DNA of 64,000 nucleotides from Staphylococcus schweitzeri (GCF_002902405.1 NZ_PPQS01000051.1:105315-169314); one strand, 5' to 3'; shown: positions 21,962 to 32,920, numbered from the stretch's first letter. A program made the numbers and translations. The notes: a model not told the origin generated them from the sequence alone.

Positions 21962-23365
21962 ATGGATACAACTGGAATCAAATTAACTCCAAAAGAAATC
22001 GTATCTAAATTAAACGAATACATCGTTGGGCAAAATGATGCTAAACGAAAAGTGGCCATTGCCCTACGTAATCGATATAGAAGAAGTATGTTAGATGAAG
22101 AATCAAAACAAGAAATATCACCTAAAAATATTTTGATGATTGGACCAACAGGAGTTGGTAAAACTGAAATTGCGAGAAGGATGGCTAAAGTTGTTGGTGC
22201 GCCATTTATAAAAGTTGAAGCAACTAAGTTTACTGAAGTAGGTTATGTTGGTAGAGATGTCGAAAGTATGGTTAGAGATTTAGTTGATGTCTCAGTAAGA
22301 TTAGTAAAAGCGCAAAAAAAATCATTAGTTCAAGATGAAGCGACTGCTAAAGCGAATGAAAAACTTGTTAAGTTGCTTGTTCCAAGTATGAAAAAGAAAG
22401 CTTCACAAAGTAGTAACCCTTTAGAATCATTATTTGGAGGTACAATTCCAAATTTCGGACAAAATAATGAAGATGAAGAAGAACCGCCTACTGATGAGAT
22501 TAAAACGAAACGTTCTGAAATTAAACGACAACTTGAAGAAGGAAAACTTGAAAAAGAAAAAGTTAGAATTAAAGTTGAACAAGATCCAGGTGCTTTAGGC
22601 ATGTTAGGAACAAATCAAAATCAGCAAATGCAAGAGATGATGAATCAGTTAATGCCTAAGAAAAAAGTTGAAAGAGAAGTTGCTGTTGAGACAGCAAGAA
22701 AAATCTTAGCTGATGGTTTTGCAGATGAATTAATTGATCAAGAGAGTGCGAACCAAGAAGCGCTAGAATTAGCTGAGCAAATGGGTATTATATTTATCGA
22801 TGAGATTGATAAAGTGGCTACGAATAACCATAATAGTGGTCAAGATGTGTCTAGACAAGGAGTACAGCGAGATATTTTACCTATCCTTGAAGGTAGCGTA
22901 ATTCAAACTAAATATGGTACTGTGAATACTGAACATATGCTGTTTATCGGAGCTGGTGCGTTCCATGTATCTAAACCAAGTGATTTAATCCCAGAATTAC
23001 AAGGGCGTTTCCCAATTAGAGTTGAACTTGATAGTTTATCGGTAGAGGATTTTGTAAGAATTTTGACCGAACCGAAATTATCATTAATTAAACAATATGA
23101 GGCGTTGCTTCAAACCGAGGAAGTTACCGTTAACTTTACTGATGAAGCAATTACAAGATTAGCTGAGATAGCATACCAAGTGAACCAAGATACTGATAAT
23201 ATTGGAGCACGTAGACTTCATACAATATTAGAAAAAATGTTAGAAGATTTATCATTTGAAGCACCAAGTATGCCAAATGCAGTTGTAGATATTACCCCAC
23301 AATATGTTGATGATAAATTAAAATCAATTTCAACTAATAAAGATTTAAGTGCATTTATTCTATAA
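21962..23365 (+). CDS. hslU: ATP-dependent protease ATPase subunit HslU (ClpY)
   Basis: AAA+ unfoldase that feeds substrates to HslV. It starts [24 protein letters not shown], with Walker [14 protein letters not shown], Walker [10 protein letters not shown], an intermediate I domain between them rich in Glu/Lys, a sensor region GRFPIRVEL and the C-terminal [16 protein letters not shown]. Length 467 residues. The ATG at 21962 is chosen since GGAGG at 21947-21951 is ten bases upstream; the ATG at 21953 touches the site. It ends with the typical C-terminal tail (AFIL) that inserts into HslV. Confidence 0.96.
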   Translation: MDTTGIKLTPKEIVSKLNEYIVGQNDAKRKVAIALRNRYRRSMLDEESKQEISPKNILMIGPTGVGKTEIARRMAKVVGAPFIKVEATKFTEVGYVGRDVESMVRDLVDVSVRLVKAQKKSLVQDEATAKANEKLVKLLVPSMKKKASQSSNPLESLFGGTIPNFGQNNEDEEEPPTDEIKTKRSEIKRQLEEGKLEKEKVRIKVEQDPGALGMLGTNQNQQMQEMMNQLMPKKKVEREVAVETARKILADGFADELIDQESANQEALELAEQMGIIFIDEIDKVATNNHNSGQDVSRQGVQRDILPILEGSVIQTKYGTVNTEHMLFIGAGAFHVSKPSDLIPELQGRFPIRVELDSLSVEDFVRILTEPKLSLIKQYEALLQTEEVTVNFTDEAITRLAEIAYQVNQDTDNIGARRLHTILEKMLEDLSFEAPSMPNAVVDITPQYVDDKLKSISTNKDLSAFIL

Positions 23366-23389
23366 AAATACAAAAAAGGAGAAAAATTC

Positions 23390-24163
23390 ATGAGCTTATT
23401 ATCTAAAACGAGAGAGTTAAACACGTTACTTCAAAAACATAAAGGTATTGCGGTTGATTTTAAAGATGTGGCGCAAACAATTAGTAGCGTAACTGTAACA
23501 AATGTATTTATTGTGTCGCGTAGAGGTAAAATTTTAGGTTCAAGTCTTAACGAATTATTGAAAAGCCAACGAATTATTCAAATGTTGGAAGAAAGACATA
23601 TTCCAAGTGAATACACTGAACAATTAATGGAAGTTAAACAAACAGAATCAAATATTGATATCGACAATGTATTAACAGTGTTTCCGCCTGAAAATAGAGA
23701 ATTATTTATTGATAGTCGTACGACAATTTTCCCGATTTTAGGTGGAGGAGAAAGATTGGGTACTTTAGTGCTTGGTCGAGTACACGATGATTTTAATGAA
23801 AATGACTTAGTATTAGGTGAATATGCAGCTACAGTTATTGGTATGGAAATCTTACGTGAAAAGCATAGCGAAGTTGAAAAAGAAGCTCGTGATAAAGCTG
23901 CAATCACTATGGCAATTAATTCGTTATCGTATTCTGAAAAAGAAGCAATTGAGCATATTTTTGATGAGCTAGGTGGTACTGAAGGACTATTGATTGCTTC
24001 AAAAGTTGCTGATAGAGTAGGTATTACAAGATCAGTTATCGTGAATGCGCTACGAAAATTAGAAAGTGCTGGAGTTATTGAATCCCGCTCATTAGGCATG
24101 AAAGGTACTTTCATTAAAGTTAAAAAAGAAAAATTCTTAGATGAGTTAGAAAAAAGTAAATAA
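23390..24163 (+). CDS. codY: Global transcription regulator CodY
   Basis: GTP- and branched-chain-amino-acid-sensing repressor controlling metabolism and virulence in staphylococci. The GAF ligand domain covers about 1-155, with the linker helix next. The winged HTH at about 200-245 includes [21 protein letters not shown], then the wing [11 protein letters not shown]. Length 257 residues. AAAAGGAG precedes the ATG. It is the last gene of the xerC operon, followed by a terminator. Confidence 0.98.
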   Translation: MSLLSKTRELNTLLQKHKGIAVDFKDVAQTISSVTVTNVFIVSRRGKILGSSLNELLKSQRIIQMLEERHIPSEYTEQLMEVKQTESNIDIDNVLTVFPPENRELFIDSRTTIFPILGGGERLGTLVLGRVHDDFNENDLVLGEYAATVIGMEILREKHSEVEKEARDKAAITMAINSLSYSEKEAIEHIFDELGGTEGLLIASKVADRVGITRSVIVNALRKLESAGVIESRSLGMKGTFIKVKKEKFLDELEKSK

Positions 24164-24170
24164 TTTGATG

Positions 24171-24209
24171 AAATGACTTCGATGATAATATTGAAGTCAT
24201 TTAATTTTG
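24171..24209 (+). terminator. Terminator after codY
   Basis: AAATGACTTC pairs with GAAGTCATTT around a 12-base loop and is followed by TTAATTTT. Confidence 0.82.
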
Positions 24210-24289
24210 GTTAATGTTTATTATAATTATAATTTGAAATGGTAATTAGAATATTACAATGAAAAATACGAAAAACACTTGAAAAACAT

Positions 24290-24318
24290 TTGCTTTAGGT
24301 ACGGCATTATGTTATATT
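24290..24318 (+). promoter_or_regulatory. Sigma-A promoter of rpsB
   Basis: TTGCTT at 24290-24295 and TATATT at 24313-24318 with a 17-base spacer, plus a TG dinucleotide one base before the -10. The predicted start near 24325 leaves a leader of about 115 bases. Confidence 0.72.
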
Positions 24319-24324
24319 TATTTT

Positions 24325-24440
24325 CGGCTATAAAGCCAATACACACATATCAAACGTGATTGTGTAAAGGGTGCAATATATTTATATTGTCTTTACAATA
24401 GTTTGCTATGGAGGTAACTAACCAATAGGAGGAATTTAAA
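24325..24440 (+). promoter_or_regulatory. Long structured leader of rpsB
   Basis: The leader holds a strong hairpin at 24363-24397: outer arms TGTAAAG/CTTTACA and inner arms CAATATA/TATATTG. It is not followed by a T-run, so it is not a plain terminator. The ribosome binding site GGAGGAA lies 40 bases later. Position suggests S2 autoregulation or mRNA stability control, but no known leader family is recognised. Confidence 0.5.
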
Positions 24441-25208
24441 ATGGCAGTAATTTCAATGAAACAATTACTAGAAGCGGGTGTACACTTCGGTCACCAAACA
24501 CGTCGTTGGAACCCAAAAATGAAAAAATATATCTTCACTGAGAGAAATGGTATTTATATCATCGACTTACAAAAAACAGTGAAAAAAGTAGACGAAGCTT
24601 ATAACTTCTTAAAACAAGTTTCAGAAGATGGCGGACAAGTCTTATTCGTAGGTACAAAAAAGCAAGCACAAGAATCAGTTAAATCTGAAGCAGAACGTGC
24701 TGGTCAATTCTACATTAACCAAAGATGGTTAGGTGGATTATTAACTAACTATAAAACAATCTCTAAACGAATTAAACGTATTTCTGAAATTGAAAAAATG
24801 GAAGAAGATGGTTTATTCGAAGTATTACCTAAAAAAGAAGTTGTAGAACTTAAAAAAGAATACGACCGTTTAATCAAATTCTTAGGCGGAATTCGTGATA
24901 TGAAATCAATGCCTCAAGCATTATTCGTAGTTGATCCACGTAAAGAGCGTAACGCAATTGCTGAAGCTCGTAAATTAAATATTCCTATCGTAGGTATCGT
25001 TGACACTAACTGTGATCCAGACGAAATTGACTACGTAATCCCAGCAAACGATGATGCTATCCGTGCAGTTAAATTATTAACTGCTAAAATGGCAGATGCA
25101 ATCTTAGAAGGTCAACAAGGCGTTTCTAATGAAGAAGTAGCTGCAGAACAAAACATCGATTTAGATGAAAAAGAAAAATCAGAAGAAACAGAAGCAACTG
25201 AAGAATAA
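24441..25208 (+). CDS. rpsB: 30S ribosomal protein S2
   Basis: Small-subunit protein bound late on the 30S platform. It begins [27 protein letters not shown], with [23 protein letters not shown] and the [14 protein letters not shown]-type segment (here [18 protein letters not shown]). Length 255 residues with an acidic C-terminal tail of about 30 residues. Unlike in many bacteria, a terminator separates it from tsf, so tsf is mainly read from its own promoter. Confidence 0.98.
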
Positions 25209-25244
25209 TCAACTGTTGAATCTGACTTAGATATAGTTTAAATG

Positions 25245-25279
25245 GGTGATAAGATATAAATGCTTATCACCTTTTTTAA
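25245..25279 (+). terminator. Terminator between rpsB and tsf
   Basis: GGTGATAAG and CTTATCACC form a perfect 9-bp stem followed by six T residues. Confidence 0.9.
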
Positions 25280-25320
25280 AAAGAAATTAAGGCAAATTAC
25301 AAATATTCAATTAGAGTATT

Positions 25321-25338
25321 GGCAATATTGCCTATAAT
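25321..25338 (+). promoter_or_regulatory. tsf promoter -10 with abutting palindrome
   Basis: A perfect TATAAT at 25333-25338 lies about 50 bases before tsf. Directly upstream, GGCAATATTGCC at 25321-25332 is a perfect 12-bp palindrome occupying the -35/-10 spacer. The -35 hexamer is weak. The palindrome may be an operator. Confidence 0.55.
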
Positions 25339-25388
25339 AATGCTAAAATCATAATATATAAAATGATAACTTATTGGAGGAATAATGA

Positions 25389-26270
25389 ATGGCAACTATT
25401 TCAGCAAAACTTGTTAAAGAATTACGTGAAAAAACTGGCGCAGGTATGATGGATTGTAAAAAAGCGCTAACTGAAACTGAAGGCGATATCGATAAAGCGA
25501 TTGATTACTTACGTGAAAAAGGTATTGCAAAAGCAGCTAAAAAAGCAGACCGTATTGCGGCTGAAGGTTTAGTACACGTTGAAACTAAAGGTAACGAAGC
25601 AGTTATCGTTGAAATCAACTCTGAAACTGACTTTGTTGCTCGTAATGAAGGATTCCAAGAGTTAGTAAAAGAAATTGCTAACCAAGTATTAGATACAAAA
25701 GCTGAAACTGTAGAAGCTTTAATGGAAACAACTTTACCAAACGGTAAATCAGTTGATGAAAGAATTAAAGAAGCAATTTCAACAATCGGTGAAAAATTAA
25801 GTGTTCGTCGTTTTGCAATCAGAACTAAAACAGATAATGATTCATTCGGTGCATACTTACACATGGGCGGTCGTATTGGTGTATTAACTGTTGTTGAAGG
25901 TTCTACTGATGAAGAAGCAGCGAGAGACGTTGCAATGCATATTGCTGCAATCAATCCTAAGTATGTTTCTTCTGAACAAGTAAGCGAAGAAGAAATCAAC
26001 CATGAAAGAGAAGTATTAAAACAACAAGCATTAAATGAAGGTAAACCAGAAAACATCGTTGAAAAAATGGTGGAAGGACGTTTACGTAAATATTTACAAG
26101 AAATTTGTGCTGTAGACCAAGACTTCGTTAAAAACCCAGATGTAACAGTTGAAGCTTTCTTGAAAACAAAAGGTGGAAAACTTGTTGACTTCGTACGTTA
26201 TGAAGTAGGCGAAGGTATGGAAAAACGTGAAGAAAACTTTGCGGATGAAGTAAAAGGACAAATGAAATAA
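25389..26270 (+). CDS. tsf: Elongation factor Ts
   Basis: Guanine nucleotide exchange factor for EF-Tu. It begins with the UBA-like domain ([21 protein letters not shown]) and [17 protein letters not shown], then the core with [10 protein letters not shown] and the dimerisation module. Length 293 residues. TTGGAGGA precedes the ATG. Expressed from its own promoter and followed by a large hairpin before pyrH. Confidence 0.98.
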   Translation: MATISAKLVKELREKTGAGMMDCKKALTETEGDIDKAIDYLREKGIAKAAKKADRIAAEGLVHVETKGNEAVIVEINSETDFVARNEGFQELVKEIANQVLDTKAETVEALMETTLPNGKSVDERIKEAISTIGEKLSVRRFAIRTKTDNDSFGAYLHMGGRIGVLTVVEGSTDEEAARDVAMHIAAINPKYVSSEQVSEEEINHEREVLKQQALNEGKPENIVEKMVEGRLRKYLQEICAVDQDFVKNPDVTVEAFLKTKGGKLVDFVRYEVGEGMEKREENFADEVKGQMK

Positions 26271-26279
26271 TCTGTCATA

Positions 26280-26368
26280 AAGTAAAACAAGGAAGAAGAC
26301 ACCTTTAATGTTTCTTTATTAAAATGTAAATCATTCTAATAAAGAAACAACTGTGTCTTCTTTACTTG
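26280..26368 (+). terminator. Large nested hairpin between tsf and pyrH
   Basis: Three nested perfect arms are visible: AAGTAAA/TTTACTT outermost, GAAGACAC/GTGTCTTC, and GTTTCTTTATT/AATAAAGAAAC innermost. No clean T-run follows, so it may be a weak terminator or an RNase III processing site rather than a simple stop. pyrH's ribosome binding site lies about 28 bases after it. Confidence 0.65.
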
Positions 26369-26406
26369 TATATGTTACATATATTCACGATAGAGAGGAT
26401 AAGAAA

Positions 26407-27129
26407 ATGGCTCAAATTTCTAAATATAAACGTGTAGTTTTGAAACTAAGTGGTGAAGCATTAGCAGGAGAAAAAGGATTTGGCATAAATCCAGTCATTA
26501 TTAAAAGTGTTGCTGAACAAGTTGCAGAAGTTGCTAAAATGGATTGTGAAATCGCAGTTATTGTTGGTGGCGGAAACATTTGGAGAGGTAAAACAGGTAG
26601 TGACTTAGGTATGGACCGTGGTACTGCAGATTACATGGGTATGCTTGCGACAGTTATGAATGCATTAGCATTACAAGATAGTTTAGAACAATTAGATTGT
26701 GATACAAGAGTATTAACATCTATAGAAATGAAACAAGTTGCAGAACCTTACATTCGTCGTCGTGCAATTAGACACTTAGAAAAGAAACGTGTAGTTATTT
26801 TTGCTGCAGGTATTGGTAATCCATACTTCTCTACAGATACAACAGCAGCTTTACGTGCTGCAGAAGTTGAAGCTGATGTTATTTTAATGGGTAAAAACAA
26901 TGTGGATGGCGTTTACTCAGCAGATCCTAAAGTGAACAAAGATGCCGTTAAGTATGAACATTTAACTCATATTCAAATGCTTCAAGAAGGTTTACAAGTT
27001 ATGGATTCAACAGCATCATCATTCTGTATGGACAATAACATCCCATTAACTGTTTTCTCTATTATGGAAGAAGGAAATATCAAACGTGCTGTGATGGGTG
27101 AAAAAATAGGTACGTTAATTACAAAATAA
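26407..27129 (+). CDS. pyrH: Uridylate kinase (UMP kinase)
   Basis: Converts UMP to UDP; amino-acid-kinase fold, hexameric, regulated by GTP and UTP. Motifs: [58 protein letters not shown] and [19 protein letters not shown]. Length 240 residues from ATG 26407 with AGAGGA upstream; an ATG at 26353 would begin inside the preceding hairpin. Forms a unit with frr, 18 bases downstream. Confidence 0.97.
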
Positions 27130-27147
27130 ATTTAGAGGTGTAATATA

Positions 27148-27702
27148 ATGAGCGACATTATTAGTGAAACTAAATCAAGAATGCAAAAATCAATCGAAAG
27201 TTTATCTCGTGAATTAGCAAATATTAGTGCTGGACGTGCTAATTCTAACTTATTAAATGGCGTAACAGTTGATTACTATGGCGCACCAACGCCTGTTCAA
27301 CAATTGGCAAGCATAAATGTTCCAGAAGCACGTTTGCTTGTAATTTCTCCATATGATAAAACATCTGTTGCCGATATCGAGAAAGCGATTATTGCAGCAA
27401 ACTTAGGTGTAAATCCTACAAGTGATGGGGAAGTAATTCGTATCGCAGTCCCTGCTTTAACTGAAGAGCGTAGAAAAGAACGTGTTAAAGATGTTAAGAA
27501 AATTGGTGAAGAAGCAAAAGTATCTGTTCGAAACATTCGTCGTGATATGAATGATCAATTGAAAAAAGATGAGAAGAACGGTGACATTACTGAAGATGAA
27601 CTAAGAACTGGTACTGAAGATGTCCAAAAAGCAACAGACAACTCAATAAAAGAAATTGATAAAATGATTGCTGATAAAGAAAAAGATATTATGTCAGTAT
27701 AA
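27148..27702 (+). CDS. frr: Ribosome recycling factor
   Basis: Splits post-termination ribosomes with EF-G. The L-shaped, tRNA-like protein has the coiled-coil domain I ([22 protein letters not shown] and the C-terminal helix) and domain II ([14 protein letters not shown]). The [26 protein letters not shown] stretch is diagnostic. Length 184 residues. AGAGGTG precedes the ATG. Confidence 0.98.
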   Translation: MSDIISETKSRMQKSIESLSRELANISAGRANSNLLNGVTVDYYGAPTPVQQLASINVPEARLLVISPYDKTSVADIEKAIIAANLGVNPTSDGEVIRIAVPALTEERRKERVKDVKKIGEEAKVSVRNIRRDMNDQLKKDEKNGDITEDELRTGTEDVQKATDNSIKEIDKMIADKEKDIMSV

Positions 27703-27844
27703 ATCAATATACAGTGACATATTAAAATGCCAATTAGTGATAATGATGTAAAAGTATAATTCTGCAATCACATTGAATGATTGGAATGCTGTGAATGATT
27801 ATTATTATTTTTCATTAGTTATGATGGTATTTAAACAAGTTAAC

Positions 27845-27966
27845 TTAACATTTTACTTTTGTATGTGGTAAAGTATCACATTAAAGTTATGTATTTTTTA
27901 TCCTCAGTATGTATGTCACATTCATGGTGTAAACTGTACCGAGTCGGACTTTGGTACAGTTTTTTT
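27845..27966 (+). ncRNA. Possible short transcription unit in the frr-uppS gap
   Basis: TTAACA at 27845-27850 and TAAAGT at 27869-27874 (18-base spacer) could start an RNA of about 86 bases ending at the strong terminator at 27931-27966. The same signals could instead simply end the pyrH-frr message. No coding potential is visible. Confidence 0.3.
27931..27966 (+). terminator. Terminator in the frr-uppS gap
   Basis: AAACTGTACC pairs perfectly with GGTACAGTTT around a 12-base loop, followed by a run of at least six T residues. It lies about 230 bases after frr. The sequence between is AT-rich with no gene. Confidence 0.88.
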
Positions 27967-28066
27967 ATTTGCTTATTCAATGCGTTAAATGAGTATGATA
28001 AAATGATAATGATTGTTTAGTAACTAATACTATATAACAGAGATGATCAGGCTCGGAGGAAAGACC

Positions 28067-28837
28067 ATGTTTAAAAAGCTAATAAATAAAAAGAACACTA
28101 TAAATAATTATAATGAAGAACTGGACACTGCAAATATACCCGAACATATCGCGATTATCATGGATGGTAATGGACGATGGGCTAAGAAACGTAAAATGCC
28201 GCGAATTAAAGGCCATTATGAAGGTATGCAAACGATAAAGAAAATAACTAGAGCTGCTAGTGATATCGGTGTTAAGTACTTAACTTTATATGCCTTTTCC
28301 ACTGAAAATTGGTCAAGACCTGAAAATGAAGTTAATTATATTATGAATTTGCCTGTCAATTTCTTGAAAACATTTTTACCTGAGTTAATAGAAAAAAATG
28401 TCAAAGTTGAAACAATAGGTTTTACTGAAAAATTACCTAATTCAACAATTGAAGCGATCAATAACGCAAAGGAAAAGACGGCGAATAATACTGGTTTGAA
28501 ATTGATTTTCGCAATCAATTATGGTGGTAGAGCAGAAATTGTTCATGGTATTAAAAATATGTTTGAAGAGCTTCAACAACAAGGTGTATCTAGTGACGTT
28601 ATAGATGAAGCATTTATAGACAATCATTTAATGACAAAGAATTATCCTGATCCTGAATTATTAATTCGTACATCAGGTGAACAAAGAATAAGTAATTTCT
28701 TGATTTGGCAAGTTTCTTATAGTGAATTTATCTTTAATCAAAAATTATGGCCTGACTTTGACGAAGATGAATTAATTGAATGTATTAAAATTTATCAGTC
28801 GCGTCAAAGACGTTTTGGCGGATTGAGTGAGGAGTAG
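28067..28837 (+). CDS. uppS: Undecaprenyl (isoprenyl) pyrophosphate synthase
   Basis: Makes the C55 lipid carrier for peptidoglycan and teichoic acid by cis-addition of isopentenyl units. Key motifs: IAIIMDGNGRWAKKR with D33, GHYEGMQT, YAFSTENWSRP, and the C-terminal PDPELLIRTSGEQRISNFLIWQ and YSEFIF. Length 256 residues from the ATG at 28067, which has CGGAGGAA 8 bases ahead. cdsA starts six bases after its stop, so the two lipid genes are coupled. Confidence 0.97.
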   Translation: MFKKLINKKNTINNYNEELDTANIPEHIAIIMDGNGRWAKKRKMPRIKGHYEGMQTIKKITRAASDIGVKYLTLYAFSTENWSRPENEVNYIMNLPVNFLKTFLPELIEKNVKVETIGFTEKLPNSTIEAINNAKEKTANNTGLKLIFAINYGGRAEIVHGIKNMFEELQQQGVSSDVIDEAFIDNHLMTKNYPDPELLIRTSGEQRISNFLIWQVSYSEFIFNQKLWPDFDEDELIECIKIYQSRQRRFGGLSEE

Positions 28838-28843
28838 TATAGT

Positions 28844-29626
28844 ATGAAAGTAAGAACGCTGACAGCTATTATTGCCTTAATCGTATTTTTGCCTATTCTG
28901 TTAAAAGGTGGCCTTGTATTAATGGTTTTTGCTAATTTATTAGCATTAATAGCATTAAAAGAATTATTGAACATGAATATGATTAAATTTGTGTCAATTC
29001 CTGGTTTAATTAGTGCAGTCGCACTTATCATAATTATGTTGCCACAGCATGCAGGGCCATGGGTACAAGTTATTCAATTAAAAAGCTTAATTGCGATGAG
29101 TTTTATTGTATTAAGTTATACTGTCTTATCTAAGAACCGTTTTAGTTTCATGGATGCAGCATTTTGTTTAATGTCTGTTGCGTATGTTGGCATTGGATTT
29201 ATGTTCTTTTATGAAACAAGATCTGAAGGGTTACATTACATATTATATGCATTTTTAATTGTTTGGCTTACCGATACTGGTGCCTATCTATTTGGTAAGA
29301 TGATGGGTAAACATAAACTTTGGCCAGTGATTAGTCCGAATAAAACAATCGAAGGATTTATTGGCGGTCTATTTTGCAGTTTATTAGTACCAATAGCAAT
29401 GTCTTACTTTGTCGATTTTAATATGAATATTTGGATTTTACTTGGAGTAACATTGATTTTAAGTTTATTTGGTCAGCTAGGCGATTTAGTTGAATCGGGC
29501 TTTAAACGCCATTTTGGAGTTAAAGATTCGGGAAGAATATTACCGGGACACGGTGGTATTTTAGATAGATTTGATAGTTTTATGTTTGTGTTACCATTAT
29601 TAAATATTTTATTAATACAGTCATAA
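28844..29626 (+). CDS. cdsA: Phosphatidate cytidylyltransferase
   Basis: Integral membrane enzyme making CDP-diacylglycerol, which PgsA (also in this window) uses. About eight hydrophobic segments are present. The C-terminal signature reads [12 protein letters not shown], then [21 protein letters not shown] and [13 protein letters not shown] with its acidic residues. Length 260 residues. GAGGAG lies within the uppS end. Followed by a terminator. Confidence 0.97.
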   Translation: MKVRTLTAIIALIVFLPILLKGGLVLMVFANLLALIALKELLNMNMIKFVSIPGLISAVALIIIMLPQHAGPWVQVIQLKSLIAMSFIVLSYTVLSKNRFSFMDAAFCLMSVAYVGIGFMFFYETRSEGLHYILYAFLIVWLTDTGAYLFGKMMGKHKLWPVISPNKTIEGFIGGLFCSLLVPIAMSYFVDFNMNIWILLGVTLILSLFGQLGDLVESGFKRHFGVKDSGRILPGHGGILDRFDSFMFVLPLLNILLIQS

Positions 29627-29654
29627 AGGTGCTGACAAACCATTAAATGATAAT

Positions 29655-29697
29655 AGGAGTTGCTGAGATATTTTAGTGTTATCTTAGCGCTCCTTTT
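29655..29697 (+). terminator. Terminator after uppS-cdsA
   Basis: AGGAGTTGCTGAGATA pairs with TATCTTAGCGCTCCT with one mismatch and one bulge, followed by TTTT. Confidence 0.82.
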
Positions 29698-29738
29698 GAA
29701 AATTATGTAGAACATTTATTTAAATTAGCCATTATATT

Positions 29739-29766
29739 TTGTGAATTTTCCTTACCATATTATAAT
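29739..29766 (+). promoter_or_regulatory. Sigma-A promoter of rseP-proS
   Basis: TTGTGA at 29739-29744 and perfect TATAAT at 29761-29766 with a 16-base spacer, 70 bases before rseP. Confidence 0.65.
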
Positions 29767-29835
29767 GACTTATATTACGTATACAGCAATCATTTTTAAA
29801 ATAAAAGAAATTTATAAACAATCGAGGTGTAGCGA

Positions 29836-31122
29836 GTGAGCTATTTAGTTACAATAATTGCATTTATTATTGTTTTTGGTGTACTAGTAACTGTTCATGA
29901 ATATGGGCATATGTTTTTTGCGAAAAGAGCAGGCATTATGTGTCCAGAATTTGCAATCGGTATGGGACCAAAAATTTTTAGTTTTAGAAAAAATGAAACA
30001 CTTTACACTATTAGGTTATTGCCTGTTGGTGGATATGTTCGTATGGCAGGAGATGGCTTAGAAGAGCCACCAGTCGAGCCCGGTATGAACGTTAAAATTA
30101 AACTGAATGAAGATAATGAAATAACACATATCATATTAGATGATCATCATAAGTTTCAACAAATTGAAGCGATTGAAGTTAAAAAATGTGATTTTAAAGA
30201 CGAGTTATTCATAGAAGGTATCACTGCTTATGATAACGAAAGACATCATTTTAAAATTGCTAGAAAGTCTTTCTTTGTTGAAAATGGCAGCTTAGTTCAA
30301 ATTGCTCCGAGAGACAGACAATTTGCACATAAAAAGCCATGGCCGAAATTTTTAACATTATTTGCAGGACCGTTATTTAACTTTATATTGGCTTTAGTCC
30401 TATTTATTGGTCTTGCATATTATCAAGGTACACCTACGTCTACTGTAGAACAAGTCGCAGATAAGTATCCCGCGCAACAAGCAGGATTACAAAAAGGTGA
30501 TAAAATTGTCCAAATTGGTAAATACAAAATATCTGAATTTGCAGATGTAGATAAGGCGCTAGACAAAGTTAAAGATAAAAAGACAACTGTTAAATTTGAA
30601 CGAGATGGTAAAACAAAATCAGTTGAATTAACTCCTAAAAAGACCGAAAGAAAACTGACTAAAGTAAGTTCAGAAACAAAGTATGTACTTGGGTTCCAAC
30701 CAGCTAGTGAACATACACTCTTTAAACCAATTTTATACGGATTTGAAAGCTTTTTAAAAGGTAGTACACTAATTTTTACAGCTGTAGTCGGTATGATAGC
30801 TAGTATTTTCACTGGAGGTTTCTCATTCGACATGTTGAATGGTCCGGTTGGTATTTATCATAACGTAGACTCAGTTGTTAAAGCAGGCATCATAAGCTTA
30901 ATTGGTTACACTGCGTTATTAAGTGTAAACTTAGGGATTATGAATTTAATTCCTATTCCTGCACTAGACGGTGGTCGTATTTTATTTGTTATATATGAAG
31001 CGATTTTTAGAAAACCAGTTAATAAAAAGGCAGAAACAACGATTATCGCTATTGGTGCCATTTTCATGGTCGTTATTATGATATTAGTAACGTGGAATGA
31101 TATTCGACGATATTTCTTATAA
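29836..31122 (+). CDS. rseP: Site-2 intramembrane zinc metalloprotease RseP
   Basis: Cleaves membrane-embedded anti-sigma factors and leftover signal peptides. The first membrane helix carries HEYGH (H21, E22, H25) and the C-terminal LDGGRILF supplies the third zinc ligand. A PDZ domain lies at about 190-275 ([19 protein letters not shown]). An extra insertion precedes it (about 80-170). Length 428 residues. The start is GTG with GAGGTG 6 bases upstream. proS follows by 19 bases. Confidence 0.96.
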   Translation: MSYLVTIIAFIIVFGVLVTVHEYGHMFFAKRAGIMCPEFAIGMGPKIFSFRKNETLYTIRLLPVGGYVRMAGDGLEEPPVEPGMNVKIKLNEDNEITHIILDDHHKFQQIEAIEVKKCDFKDELFIEGITAYDNERHHFKIARKSFFVENGSLVQIAPRDRQFAHKKPWPKFLTLFAGPLFNFILALVLFIGLAYYQGTPTSTVEQVADKYPAQQAGLQKGDKIVQIGKYKISEFADVDKALDKVKDKKTTVKFERDGKTKSVELTPKKTERKLTKVSSETKYVLGFQPASEHTLFKPILYGFESFLKGSTLIFTAVVGMIASIFTGGFSFDMLNGPVGIYHNVDSVVKAGIISLIGYTALLSVNLGIMNLIPIPALDGGRILFVIYEAIFRKPVNKKAETTIIAIGAIFMVVIMILVTWNDIRRYFL

Positions 31123-31141
31123 TTTAGGAGGATAAATAATT

Positions 31142-32845
31142 ATGAAGCAATCCAAAGTTTTTATACCAACGATGCGTGACGTGCCATCAGAAGCAGAAGC
31201 ACAAAGTCATCGTTTATTATTGAAATCGGGTTTGATAAAACAAAGTACAAGTGGGATTTATAGTTATTTACCGCTAGCAACACGTGTGTTAAATAATATT
31301 ACTGCAATTGTGCGACAAGAAATGGAACGTATTGATTCTGTTGAAATTTTAATGCCAGCGTTACAACAAGCTGAATTATGGGAAGAATCAGGACGTTGGG
31401 GTGCATATGGCCCAGAATTAATGCGTTTACAAGATAGACATGGAAGACAATTTGCATTAGGTCCAACACATGAAGAATTAGTTACATCATTAGTAAGAAA
31501 TGAATTAAAGTCATATAAACAATTGCCAATGACGTTATTCCAAATTCAATCAAAATTCCGTGATGAAAAGAGACCACGATTCGGTTTATTGCGTGGACGT
31601 GAGTTTATTATGAAAGATGCATATTCATTTCATGCAGATGAAGCATCTTTAGACCAAACGTATCAAGATATGTATCATGCTTATAGTCGTATATTTGAGC
31701 GTGTTGGTATAAATGCCAGACCAGTTGTAGCAGATTCAGGTGCTATTGGTGGTAGTCATACTCATGAATTTATGGCATTAAGTGCAATTGGTGAAGACAC
31801 AATTGTTTACAGTAAAGAAAGCGATTATGCTGCTAACATCGAAAAAGCAGAAGTCGTTTACGAACCAAATCATAAGCATACTACTGTGCAACCTATAGAA
31901 AAAATTGAAACACCAAATGTTAAGACTGCGCAAGAATTGGCAGACTTCTTAGGTAGACCAGTAGATGAAATCGTTAAAACGATGATTTTTAAAGTTGATG
32001 GCGAATACATTATGGTATTAGTACGTGGACATCATGAAATTAATGACATTAAATTAAAATCATATTTCGGCACAGATAATGTTGAATTAGCAACACAAGA
32101 CGAAATTGTTAATTTAGTTGGTGCAAATCCTGGTTCACTAGGTCCTGTAATTGATAAAAAAATCAAAATTTATGCAGATAATTTTGTGCAAGATTTAAAT
32201 AATATAGTTGTCGGTGCTAACGAAGATGGCTATCACTTAATTAATGTAAATGTAGGTAGAGACTTCAACGTTGATGAATATGGCGATTTCCGCTTTATTT
32301 TAGAAGGTGAAAAGTTAAGTGATGGTTCAGGCGTTGCACATTTTGCTGAAGGTATTGAAGTTGGTCAAGTATTCAAATTGGGTACTAAGTATTCAGAATC
32401 AATGAATGCTACATTTTTAGATAACCAAGGAAAAGCCCAACCTTTAATTATGGGTTGTTATGGTATTGGTATTTCTAGAACACTAAGTGCGATTGTTGAA
32501 CAAAATCACGATGAAAATGGAATTGTTTGGCCTAAATCAGTTACTCCATTTGATTTACATTTAATTTCTATTAATCCTAAGAAAGATGATCAACGAGAAC
32601 TAGCGGATGCACTATATGCTGAATTTAATAGTAGATTTGATGTATTGTACGATGATCGTCAGGAACGTGCGGGTGTCAAATTTAATGATGCCGATTTAAT
32701 TGGTTTACCACTGCGAATTGTTGTTGGTAAACGTGCATCGGAAGGTATTGTAGAAGTTAAAGAACGTTTAACAGGTGATAGCGAAGAAGTCCATATTGAT
32801 GACTTAATGACTGTCATTTCTAATAAATATGACAATTTAAAATAA
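31142..32845 (+). CDS. proS: Prolyl-tRNA synthetase
   Basis: Class II synthetase of the bacterial type, with an editing INS domain that removes Ala-tRNA(Pro). Motif 1 lies near the start ([17 protein letters not shown]); motif 2 is [26 protein letters not shown]; the INS/YbaK-like editing domain covers about 225-400; motif 3 is [11 protein letters not shown]; and the anticodon-binding domain is at the C-terminus. Length 567 residues. TTAGGAGGA precedes the ATG. Confidence 0.98.
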   Translation: MKQSKVFIPTMRDVPSEAEAQSHRLLLKSGLIKQSTSGIYSYLPLATRVLNNITAIVRQEMERIDSVEILMPALQQAELWEESGRWGAYGPELMRLQDRHGRQFALGPTHEELVTSLVRNELKSYKQLPMTLFQIQSKFRDEKRPRFGLLRGREFIMKDAYSFHADEASLDQTYQDMYHAYSRIFERVGINARPVVADSGAIGGSHTHEFMALSAIGEDTIVYSKESDYAANIEKAEVVYEPNHKHTTVQPIEKIETPNVKTAQELADFLGRPVDEIVKTMIFKVDGEYIMVLVRGHHEINDIKLKSYFGTDNVELATQDEIVNLVGANPGSLGPVIDKKIKIYADNFVQDLNNIVVGANEDGYHLINVNVGRDFNVDEYGDFRFILEGEKLSDGSGVAHFAEGIEVGQVFKLGTKYSESMNATFLDNQGKAQPLIMGCYGIGISRTLSAIVEQNHDENGIVWPKSVTPFDLHLISINPKKDDQRELADALYAEFNSRFDVLYDDRQERAGVKFNDADLIGLPLRIVVGKRASEGIVEVKERLTGDSEEVHIDDLMTVISNKYDNLK

Positions 32846-32862
32846 TGGATAATATTTAACAT

Positions 32863-32920
32863 ATAAGAGTAGGATAAGGCTAAAAGAAATTACGTGCTTA
32901 TGTCCTACTCTTATTATTTT
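32863..32920 (+). terminator. Terminator after proS
   Basis: ATAAGAGTAGGA pairs with TCCTACTCTTAT, with a further AAG/CTT pair inside, and a T-rich tail. Confidence 0.83.

Noticed and set aside
23578-24114. Long minus-strand open frame (178 codons) opposite codY
   Set aside because: Mirror of codY codon bias; serine/isoleucine-rich product with no family, and no ribosome binding site.
25505-26056. Minus-strand open frame of 183 codons opposite tsf
   Set aside because: Shadow of a highly expressed gene with strongly biased codons; no supporting signals.
27931-27966. T-box or riboswitch at the frr-uppS hairpin
   Set aside because: No T-box sequence, specifier loop or known aptamer core; uppS is not a typical target.
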